From Elusimicrobiota bacterium (GTDB taxonomy: Bacteria > Elusimicrobiota > Elusimicrobia > UBA1565 > UBA9628): DNA of 38,859 nucleotides. Below, piece after piece: positions 7,810 through 14,335 of the stretch. Position numbers and translations under genes: made by a program. Below the pieces are notes generated by a model, which saw only the letters and a program-made list of their open reading frames with translations, did not search any database and had not been told where the DNA came from. The stretch covers positions 1-38,859 of the forward strand of contig JACRDN010000015.1 in the NCBI GenBank assembly GCA_016218575.1. Reading direction: 5' to 3'. Position 1 is the stretch's first letter, and the number at the start of each line of letters is the position of its first letter.

Positions 7810-9084
7810 ATGATTTTCGGCTGGACGCTGAGTCGGGCGGCTGTCGCAATCACGGCGCTTGCCTGCCATGGCGCCTGGGCCGGCGGGCCAGAACATGCTC
7901 CGCCTATCACTCCCGCCTTGATAAGGATCGCCGCTGATTCCGGCGTTAACCCGAAGGCGGCGCGCGTGGCCTCCGCCTTCCTCGCGCTCCGGGCCAAGAG
8001 GCCGGAGGATGCCGAGTTCAGGACCGCCTTTGACCGGCAATTCAACGAATACCTGCGGCCGTTGTTGGGATCTGAAACAGGGGGCGTGCTCCTGGGGGAG
8101 GGGTTTGAGGATTCGGCGGTGGCGGAAGCGATCGCGGCGCATGCCTGCTGGGCCGAAGGTCAAGCCCGGCGCCGGTTGGCGGCCTGGCGGGACAAGGAGG
8201 AGTTCGGCCCCGATGAAGTGCTGGAGGCGCGGGGGGAGGCGATCATAGGGAGCCTGAACCCGTTTTACGATGATCAAACGAGGGGTTTCTTCAGCGCGGT
8301 GGCGGCCGGCCTTGCGGAGCCGGCGCGCGCGGTTATTGAAGGGGGGATAAGCCGCCGCTCCGTGGCACAGCGAGTCGAGGGAGTTTTATTATCCGCCGGG
8401 TTTCCGCAAACGGGGTTTGGGACGGAGTCGGCCGCCCCAGTTCTTGACGGGTGGGGCTCGGCCCCGGAGCCGCGCGGGCCTGAAGTCGGAATGCTGCGGG
8501 CGGCAAAGGCCATCCATGAGGCGCTGCCTTTTCCGGGCCAAGCCCAATTTGCGCGTTCAGAGGACCGTCTGATGGTTGCTGTCCTGGATGTTTCAGGACG
8601 GCGGCGGGCTTCCGCGGCAGTCGGACGCCTGGAGTTTCTGGGGAAAATCGAGGTTTTTCTGGACGAGGGTTTGGAGGCTTCCTTGGAAGCCATTGAGTCT
8701 CGCCTGGACCAGGAAGGGTTTGCCATCGAGCCGGCGGGCCCCGAGGGATTTTACAGGGTCTATTCTCTCGAGGAATTCCATGCGGAGAGGAACGCGAAAA
8801 ACTGGGAGCTCATATTCGCTGATACGATCATTGTCGCCGCTTTTGAGGAATTGGAGAGGCAGGAGCCCGGCCGTTACTCCATTGAGGGCACGATGACTGA
8901 CATCCATATATACGATGGAGACACCGTATATATGACGGCGACCGGCTCGGATAGTGGAAGCCGCATGGTATTCGCCGGTCCCGAGAACCCCGGAGTGATC
9001 GAGGCTCTAGTGAGCCGCGGCATGAGGCTTAAGCGCATGGGCCCGAAAGCCTTCCAAGTGTCCATCAAGGGCCGCAGAATCTAA
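7810..9084 (+). CDS. Exported protein of unknown function
   Basis: A 424-residue protein I do not recognise. A signal peptide (about residues 1-25, ending GAWAG) is followed by a helical region, then from about residue 250 a more strand-rich part containing LMVAVLDVSGRR and IHIYDGDTVYMTATGSDSG. No metal or catalytic signature is visible. It has its own extended -10 promoter 5 nt from the ATG, so it is transcriptionally separable from the two exported unknowns upstream although on the same strand. Its stop lies only 2 nt from the stop of the convergent E1 beta gene, leaving no room for a terminator between them. Confidence 0.65.
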   Translation: MIFGWTLSRAAVAITALACHGAWAGGPEHAPPITPALIRIAADSGVNPKAARVASAFLALRAKRPEDAEFRTAFDRQFNEYLRPLLGSETGGVLLGEGFEDSAVAEAIAAHACWAEGQARRRLAAWRDKEEFGPDEVLEARGEAIIGSLNPFYDDQTRGFFSAVAAGLAEPARAVIEGGISRRSVAQRVEGVLLSAGFPQTGFGTESAAPVLDGWGSAPEPRGPEVGMLRAAKAIHEALPFPGQAQFARSEDRLMVAVLDVSGRRRASAAVGRLEFLGKIEVFLDEGLEASLEAIESRLDQEGFAIEPAGPEGFYRVYSLEEFHAERNAKNWELIFADTIIVAAFEELERQEPGRYSIEGTMTDIHIYDGDTVYMTATGSDSGSRMVFAGPENPGVIEALVSRGMRLKRMGPKAFQVSIKGRRI

Positions 9085-9086
9085 TC

Positions 9087-10145
9087 CTAAGTCGGCTCGG
9101 TTAGAATCTCGCGCAGGACCCGCTCGATGTCGGACTTTTGGGGGACCGTGGCGTTCTCTAGGTTGGGGGAGAGACCGACTCCGGGGACGGCCTTGGCGGC
9201 CAGGAGCCTGGGCCGTACCTTGAGCTCGTAGAAGAGCTCGTCCACGACGCGGCGGATCAGGTGCTCGGCGAAGTTGGCGATCTCGGTTTCCTCGTTGACG
9301 AATAGCACCCGCCCGGTCTTTTGGATGGACTCCTTGACGCAGTCCCAGTCGTAGGGGATAAGCGAGCGCAGGTCTATCACCTCGGCGTCCCCCGCGCCCT
9401 CTTGGGCAAGCGCCTTTGCCGCTTCCAAGACCAAGGGCGCCATCCTGCCGTGGGTCACCACCGTGGCGCCCTCTCCCGGTTTAGAGATCCTGGCCTTGCC
9501 GATGGGGACGGTGTATTCTTCCAGCTTCGGCCAGCGGGGCTTCCAATTGGCGCGGTCGCCGATGGGGGCGTCGATCATGGCCTTGAGCTCTTTCTCGTCA
9601 GCGGGCTCGCCCGGGATGAGCTCCTCGCCCTTGGCGCGCAGGAGGCCTTTGGGCTTGAGATACAGCACCGGATCGTCGTCCTTGATGGCGGAGAGCATGA
9701 GGCCGTAGGCGTCCAGGGGAGTCGAGGGACAGACCACCTTCATGCCGTGAAGCTTGGCCGCCATCGAGTCGAAGGAGTGGGAATGGTACACCGAGCCGTG
9801 GATGCCGGCCCCCACCGGGGTCATGATCACGAGCGGCGCGCTGAAGCGCCCGCCGGATGTCCACGTGCCGTTGGCGCAGAGCTTGAGCATGTCTATGGCG
9901 TTGAAGATATAGTCCACGAACTGTATCTCGGCCACCGGGCGCGATCCCGCCCAGGCCAGGCCCAGGGCCGCGCCGATGATGCCGCGCTCGTCCAGGGGAG
10001 AGTTCCAGGCGTTCTTGAGGCCTTGCGTCGCGGTGAAGACCCCGCCCAGGGGCGGGCCCACGTCCTCCCCGAAAATTTCCTTGACCCCCAGGTTTTCCTC
10101 GCCGTAATGGAGGGCCATGCGGATGGCTTGGGCCATGTTCGCCAT
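9087..10145 (-). CDS. 2-oxoacid dehydrogenase E1 component, beta subunit
   Basis: A 352-residue beta subunit of a thiamine-diphosphate-dependent 2-oxoacid dehydrogenase E1 (pyruvate or branched-chain type). It begins MANMAQAIRMALHYGEEN, has FGEDVG near residue 25, then GVF.AT.GL, DERGIIGAALGLAWAG, QFVDYIFNAIDML and the C-terminal VIDLRSLIPYDWD and FVNEETE motifs of the transketolase-like pyrimidine-binding and C-terminal domains. I chose the start at 10145 because GGAGG precedes it by about 8 nt; the frame stays open 18 codons further upstream inside the alpha gene. One nucleotide separates it from the alpha-subunit stop, so the two are co-translated. Substrate cannot be decided from sequence. 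Confidence 0.92.
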   Translation of the reverse strand: MANMAQAIRMALHYGEENLGVKEIFGEDVGPPLGGVFTATQGLKNAWNSPLDERGIIGAALGLAWAGSRPVAEIQFVDYIFNAIDMLKLCANGTWTSGGRFSAPLVIMTPVGAGIHGSVYHSHSFDSMAAKLHGMKVVCPSTPLDAYGLMLSAIKDDDPVLYLKPKGLLRAKGEELIPGEPADEKELKAMIDAPIGDRANWKPRWPKLEEYTVPIGKARISKPGEGATVVTHGRMAPLVLEAAKALAQEGAGDAEVIDLRSLIPYDWDCVKESIQKTGRVLFVNEETEIANFAEHLIRRVVDELFYELKVRPRLLAAKAVPGVGLSPNLENATVPQKSDIERVLREILTEPT

Positions 10146-10146
10146 G

Positions 10147-11187
10147 TCAGGAGCCTCCCTTAGTCGGATAGGATGGCGGAAGTGGTCCCGCGAAAACATG
10201 CTCCCAGATCGAGCCCGGCTCCGGGAAGGGCTCCTGTTTGACTTGTTGATGCGCGCAGTCTATCTCGGCCTGGGTTTCCTGCCAAACCTTGGAGAGCGCG
10301 TCCTTGCCGGCTAGACCCCGCTTCTCTAGCTCTGCCTCGAACAGGGCGATGCAGTCGGGCTCCGGGATGCGGTTGGCCCCGGAGGAGGAGGAGTGGCCGT
10401 AGAGGCGGCTGGTTCTGGCCTCCAAGAGATAAGGGCGCTTCTCCTTGCGGCAGTAGGCCATGGCCTCTTGGACGGCGAAATGGGACTCGACGGGGTCGTT
10501 GCCGTTGATGGTCTTGGCCGGCATATCGAAGGCCTTGCCCCAGTCCGAGATGTTCCTCTCCCCGTGCTGGCCCTTGGCCTCCACCGAGATGGCGTAGCCG
10601 TTGTTGACGACGACGATGAGGATGGGCAGAGGCAGGACCGGGCGGTTGGCCCAGACCAGGCACGAGTGGAAATCGCCCTCCGCCGTTCCCCCGTCGCCGC
10701 CGTTGACTATGGTGATGCCCTCCGAGCCCGCCCGCTTTTGGGCGATGCCGGTGCCGATGGCGGTGGAATATTGGGTCTCGATGGTGGGAGATACCGGCAC
10801 GACGTTCATCTCCGGGATGGCGTAATGGTTGACGAAATTGCGTCCCATGGAGAACGGGTCGGTCGCGACACAACGCATCTGGCGGATGATGTCGATGGCG
10901 GACACCTCCATGGCGAGCGCGATGGCGCTCGAGCGGTAGTGGAGGTGGAGATAGTCGTATTCCAGACCCCGGCCTTTCTTCACCTGGAGCCCCAGGGGCA
11001 CGTTGAAGCCCTCTTCCCCGGGGCCGCCGATCCAGAAGTAGCCGTCCCCGCTCTTGCTCATCTTGATGAGCCGCTCTTCCAAGAGGCGGGCTTGGACCAT
11101 GAGAGCGTGCATCCGGAGCAGGGAGGCTTTTCCCAGTTTGGCGTAAAGGTCCGGCGTTTGCGGGAGGGCGGCGGGCCGATTTGCCAT
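10147..11187 (-). CDS. 2-oxoacid dehydrogenase E1 component, alpha subunit
   Basis: A 346-residue partner of the beta subunit. The thiamine-diphosphate motif is complete: GDGGTAEGDFH, then 15 residues and VVVNNGYAIS. RLYGHSSSSGAN corresponds to the loop with the conserved His and Ser residues. Together they would decarboxylate a 2-oxoacid and pass the acyl group to a lipoyl E2. I prefer the ATG at 11187 because an extended -10 box ends 7 nt before it; an in-frame ATG at 11196 overlaps that box. No lipoyl transacylase or dihydrolipoamide dehydrogenase is present in the window, so these must be encoded elsewhere. Confidence 0.92.
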   Translation of the reverse strand: MANRPAALPQTPDLYAKLGKASLLRMHALMVQARLLEERLIKMSKSGDGYFWIGGPGEEGFNVPLGLQVKKGRGLEYDYLHLHYRSSAIALAMEVSAIDIIRQMRCVATDPFSMGRNFVNHYAIPEMNVVPVSPTIETQYSTAIGTGIAQKRAGSEGITIVNGGDGGTAEGDFHSCLVWANRPVLPLPILIVVVNNGYAISVEAKGQHGERNISDWGKAFDMPAKTINGNDPVESHFAVQEAMAYCRKEKRPYLLEARTSRLYGHSSSSGANRIPEPDCIALFEAELEKRGLAGKDALSKVWQETQAEIDCAHQQVKQEPFPEPGSIWEHVFAGPLPPSYPTKGGS

Positions 11188-11194
11188 CTTTCTC

Positions 11195-11203
11195 ATGTTA
11201 GCA
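11195..11203 (-). promoter_or_regulatory. Extended -10 promoter of the E1 genes
   Basis: On the minus strand TGC is followed by TAACAT, with TTGGAG 18 nt upstream as a -35 candidate. The box ends 7 nt before the ATG at 11187, again the leaderless geometry. It includes the alternative ATG at 11196, which would not be transcribed from here. Confidence 0.45.
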
Positions 11204-11360
11204 AAAATGCCAGAAGCTCTCCAAACCGAGGCTTTAAAAAGCTTTTTTCGTCTGGGACTTACGACCTATGAAGGGCTTGGGTCCAATGCTCCTTGTCAGG
11301 GCCGGGCGCAACGGCTACCATGTCAAAGACCAGCCGCAGCGCTGGCCAGGAGGATTAAGG

Positions 11361-11801
11361 ATGAAAAGAAAATTGTGTTTGTTGGCGGCGGCCGCGGCTC
11401 TCTGCGGGCTGAGGACGGAAGTTTCTGCCCACCCCCAGATGTCCTCCGCTGCGATTCTCAAGCCCATCTCATGCGCCCACTACGCCGGCGGCGGGATGAG
11501 AGGCCTGTCCCAGGAGCTGCGGTGCCGAGCCCAATGGATAGAGGCCGCGTCCGTCTATAATATGGCGGTGATGGGGGGGGTCGGGAACGAGGACGACAAG
11601 CTTATCTCCAAGATGGAGGTGGACCGCAATATCTCCAGGTCCAAGGAAATTCTGGATATTATGGGCTCCCAGGTGGTCACCGCCTCCGGGTCCGTGATCG
11701 AGAAAGCCGCCGACGAGGCCAGGAATATCCAGTATCAGCTGCCGCGCAGGCGCCCGCACAGCATCAGGTGCTGCAAGTACGAGAACCCTCCCTACCCTTA
11801 A
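11361..11801 (+). CDS. Small exported protein of unknown function
   Basis: A 146-residue protein beginning with the signal peptide MKRKLCLLAAAAALCGLRTE ending near VSAHP. The ATG is set by AGGAGG 7 nt upstream; the open frame extends further 5' without support. The mature part has cysteines in ISCAHY, ELRCRAQ and IRCCKYE, which could form disulfides in the periplasm. The central region (ISKMEVDRNISRSKEILDIM) is probably helical. I recognise no family. It is a single-gene unit between the divergent E1 operon and tRNA-Val. Confidence 0.6.
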   Translation: MKRKLCLLAAAAALCGLRTEVSAHPQMSSAAILKPISCAHYAGGGMRGLSQELRCRAQWIEAASVYNMAVMGGVGNEDDKLISKMEVDRNISRSKEILDIMGSQVVTASGSVIEKAADEARNIQYQLPRRRPHSIRCCKYENPPYP

Positions 11802-11807
11802 GGCTGG

Positions 11808-11836
11808 TTGATAAACCCAATCTGGAAAGGTAAAAT
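11808..11836 (+). promoter_or_regulatory. Sigma-70-type promoter for tRNA-Val
   Basis: TTGATA at 11808-11813, a 17-nt spacer, then TAAAAT at 11831-11836: a near-consensus housekeeping promoter. Transcription would start near 11843, about 72 nt before the tRNA. Confidence 0.75.
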
Positions 11837-11842
11837 ACTCAA

Positions 11843-11914
11843 CAGCGTTAAGCAAGCAGGAAGCGCAGCCCCCATAACGGCTGCGCGCCTCCCCGCGAGG
11901 GAGGCTTGCCACAA
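11843..11914 (+). ncRNA. tRNA-Val 5' leader with two abutting perfect hairpins
   Basis: Hairpin A: GCGCAGCC (11863-11870), 8-nt loop, GGCTGCGC (11879-11886). Hairpin B begins at the next base: GCCTCCC (11887-11893), loop CGCGA, GGGAGGC (11899-11905). Nine nucleotides later the tRNA starts. The leader is removed by RNase P in normal tRNA maturation. Whether the hairpins act in processing or form a stable small RNA is unknown. Confidence 0.45.
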
Positions 11915-11986
11915 GCCCAGTTGGCGCAGTGGTAGCGCGTTCCCTTGACATGGGAAAGGTCATAGGTTCAAATCCTATACTGGGCA
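11915..11986 (+). tRNA. tRNA-Val (anticodon GAC)
   Basis: A full cloverleaf of 72 nt: acceptor GCCCAGT/ACTGGGC, D stem GCGC/GCGC, anticodon stem TTCCC/GGGAA around loop TTGACAT (anticodon GAC), T stem ATAGG/CCTAT with loop TTCAAAT, discriminator A. CCA is not encoded. Confidence 0.95.
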
Positions 11987-12213
11987 GATTAATTTCGCAG
12001 CTGTCGTGGTATGTTCCGGAACTATCCCCTTCTCCTTGTCCTCGCGCTGCGCCGCGCGTTAAATTCCCAGGCTTGCTGCGGTATCCCGCCGGCATGCTTG
12101 GATTCCTATTTCCCCGGGAGGACTTGGGCTACTTGGTTGTCCGCGACCCGGAGGGAGCGCGGGCTCGCTAGATCGTCGCAGCTTTTGTCGGCCGGAGCGC
12201 AAGGCCGGTGGAG

Positions 12214-12250
12214 TTATTCACAAAACTTCGCGGCGAAGTTCGGTGGATAA
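12214..12250. repeat. Hairpin repeat copy 2 with DnaA-box-like left end
   Basis: An imperfect inverted repeat of two 18-nt arms around G12232. The core ACTTCGC-G-GCGAAGT is perfect. The left end TTATTCACA matches the DnaA-box consensus TTATNCACA; the right end GGTGGATAA is its near mirror. It shares core and ends with the elements at 1-28 and 33003-33039. Confidence 0.65.
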
Positions 12251-12258
12251 GCGGCTGA

Positions 12259-12387
12259 TCAGTATTCGATAAGGGGAACGCTGGATTCGTTAGTCCACCT
12301 CGCTTCGGCGGGAGCCAACCTGGCGACCTTGATCCAGCGCTCGATCGAGTCCACTATCTCCTTGGCCTCGACGCATTTGGGGTGGGA
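12259..12387 (-). pseudogene. Probable 3' remnant of a protein-coding gene
   Basis: The minus strand reads an open stretch of about 42 codons, beginning after a TGA at 12388-12390 and ending at TGA 12259-12261. It encodes a segment including HPKCVEAKEIVDSIERWIK and ends VPLIEY. Third codon positions are mostly G or C, like the neighbouring genes, and the residue mix looks protein-like. There is no plausible start or ribosome-binding site, and I find no continuation in another frame. I cannot name the family. It could be a chance open frame. Confidence 0.35.
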
Positions 12388-12532
12388 TCATCAGCAGGGA
12401 AAGGGGGAGGACGATTTTCTTATTTTCCGTGGAGCAATGATAACAAAGAACCCTCTCCCTGGCGAGGGCCTAATCCCGTCATGATTTCGTAACACCGCGC
12501 CGCTAGACTTGCTGTTGATCGGCGCCTTCGTT

Positions 12533-12541
12533 TGGTAGAAT
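12533..12541 (+). promoter_or_regulatory. Extended -10 promoter of thrS, probably leaderless
   Basis: TGG plus TAGAAT, ending 6 nt before the ATG at 12548. No ribosome-binding site or T-box-like leader fits between box and start codon. Confidence 0.6.
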
Positions 12542-12547
12542 TTTTCC

Positions 12548-14335
12548 ATGACCATGACCAAGGACTCTCCCGACGTCTCCTCGCAGGAGTATTTGGACGC
12601 CCTGCGCCATTCCTGCGCCCACGTGATGGCCCAGGCGGTTCAAGAGCTTTTCCCCGGCACCAAGATCACGATAGGCCCGGCCATCGAGAACGGCTTCTAC
12701 TACGATTTCGACGGGCCCCATCCCTTCGCCCTGGAGGACCTGCCCAAGATCGAGAAGCGCATGCGCCAGATCGCGGAGGGCAATCATGTCTTTAAGGGCG
12801 AGGAGCTGTCCTACGAGGACTCCAAGCGCTACTGGGAGGCGCGGGGGGAGACGTACAAGCTCGAGATCCTGGAGGGTCTGAAGGGCCAGAAAATCACCCA
12901 TTACACCCACGGGACTTTCACCGACCTCTGCCGCGGCGGGCATTGCCCGAGCACCAAGGCCATCCGCCACTTCAAGCTCCTGAGCGTGGCCGGGGCCTAC
13001 TGGCGGGGCGACGAGAAAAACCCCATGCTCCAGCGCATCTACGGCACGGCCTGGCCCACCAAGGAACAGCTGGAGTCCCATCTTAAGATGCTGGAGCAGG
13101 CCAAGGCCCGGGACCACAGGAAGCTCGGCCCCGCTTTGGATCTTTTCAGCGTGCAGGACTTGGCCGGCCCGGGGCTGGTCTTCTGGCACCCCAAGGGCGG
13201 GCGTATGCGTCTCATCATGGAGGACTGGCTGAGGGTCGAGGCCTTGAAGCGCGGCTACCAGATGGTCTACACCCCGCACATCGCCAACATAGAACTTTGG
13301 AACACATCCGGCCACCGCGATTTTTTCAGGCAAAACATGTTTTCCGAGATCGAGGTGGAGAAGGCGGATTATCAGTTAAAGCCCATGAACTGCCCCTTCC
13401 ACATCCTCATCTACCAGAGCCGCCTGCGCTCCTACCGGGAGCTCCCGCTGCGCCTCTCGGAACTGGGCACTGTCTACCGCTACGAGCGCTCGGGAGTCCT
13501 CCACGGCCTTATGCGCGCCCGCGGGTTCACGCAGGACGACGCCCACATCTTTTGCGCCCCCGAATCCATGGAGTCCGAGATCGAGGCCTGCATCGACTTC
13601 GCCCTGGCCTTGTTCAAGACCTTCGGCTTTGAGCGCTACGCCATGGAGGTGTCCACCTGGGATCCGGGCAAGAGATCGGACTACTCCGGCGAGACCGCGG
13701 ATTGGGAGAGCGCCCAGGGGGCTCTGGAGTCCGTTCTCAAGAAGCGCGACATCCCCTACCGGCTCATGCGCGGCGAGGCCGCTTTCTACGGCCCGAAGAT
13801 AGACGTCAAGCTCATCGACGCCATCGGCCGCTCCTGGCAGCTCTCCACGGTGCAGTTCGACTTCAACCTTCCCGAGAAATTTCAGCTCGAATACATCGCC
13901 TCCGACGGCTCGCGCCAGCGCCCCCTCATGGTGCATCGCGCCTTGTACGGCTCGCTCGAGCGCTTTTTCGGCATATTGATCGAGCACTACGCCGGGCATT
14001 TCCCGCTGTGGCTTTCCCCGGTCCAGGTGAAGGTCCTCACCCTCACCGACGGCGAGGCCGCGGCCGGGGCGGAGTTCGCCCGGCGGCTCGAAGCGCTCGG
14101 CCTGCGCGCCGCCTGCGACTTCCGGGGCGAGAAGATCGGCCACAAGATCCGCGACGCCCAGCTCGAGAAAGTTCCCTACATGGTGGTCCTCGGGCCCAAG
14201 GACCTCGCGGCCGGGACTCTATCCGTGCGCCTGAGCGACGGCCGGCAATTCCACGGTGTCACCGAGGAGACATTCGCCCGGCGCCTCGGCCAGGAATGCG
14301 CGGAGAAATGGTCCGCCCCCCGCTGGGACGCATGA
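12548..14335 (+). CDS. thrS: Threonine--tRNA ligase lacking the N-terminal TGS domain
   Basis: A 595-residue class II aminoacyl-tRNA synthetase that charges tRNA-Thr. It starts almost directly in the editing domain: HSCAH (His21, His25) followed by IGPAIENGFYYDFD, then the CRGGHC editing-site motif. The catalytic core follows with MNCPFH (zinc Cys), motif 2 around YRYERSGVLHGLMRARGFTQDDAH (zinc His), motif 3 near ALYGSLERFFGILIEHYAG (zinc His), and a C-terminal anticodon-binding domain (about 490-595). Typical bacterial enzymes have about 640 residues and an N-terminal TGS domain of about 60 residues, which is absent here. The start sits 6 nt after an extended -10 box. The stop overlaps the ATG of the TPR gene, making thrS the first gene of a long envelope operon. 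Confidence 0.96.
   Translation: MTMTKDSPDVSSQEYLDALRHSCAHVMAQAVQELFPGTKITIGPAIENGFYYDFDGPHPFALEDLPKIEKRMRQIAEGNHVFKGEELSYEDSKRYWEARGETYKLEILEGLKGQKITHYTHGTFTDLCRGGHCPSTKAIRHFKLLSVAGAYWRGDEKNPMLQRIYGTAWPTKEQLESHLKMLEQAKARDHRKLGPALDLFSVQDLAGPGLVFWHPKGGRMRLIMEDWLRVEALKRGYQMVYTPHIANIELWNTSGHRDFFRQNMFSEIEVEKADYQLKPMNCPFHILIYQSRLRSYRELPLRLSELGTVYRYERSGVLHGLMRARGFTQDDAHIFCAPESMESEIEACIDFALALFKTFGFERYAMEVSTWDPGKRSDYSGETADWESAQGALESVLKKRDIPYRLMRGEAAFYGPKIDVKLIDAIGRSWQLSTVQFDFNLPEKFQLEYIASDGSRQRPLMVHRALYGSLERFFGILIEHYAGHFPLWLSPVQVKVLTLTDGEAAAGAEFARRLEALGLRAACDFRGEKIGHKIRDAQLEKVPYMVVLGPKDLAAGTLSVRLSDGRQFHGVTEETFARRLGQECAEKWSAPRWDA

Larger units (their letters stand above)
11987..12547. other. Spacer of about 560 nt between tRNA-Val and thrS
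   Basis: No intact gene of convincing quality. It holds a copy of the hairpin repeat (12214-12250), a minus-strand open stretch that looks like a gene remnant (12262-12387), and the thrS promoter at its end. The part from 12388 to 12530 shows nothing I can assign. Confidence 0.6.

Noticed and set aside
9321-10163. Plus-strand 280-codon frame opposite E1 beta
   Set aside because: The minus strand encodes a recognisable E1 beta with conserved motifs; this is its shadow.
12451-12470. CCCTC/GAGGG inverted repeat before thrS as a T-box or attenuator
   Set aside because: It lies upstream of the predicted transcription start, the stem is only 5 bp and no T-box sequence is visible.
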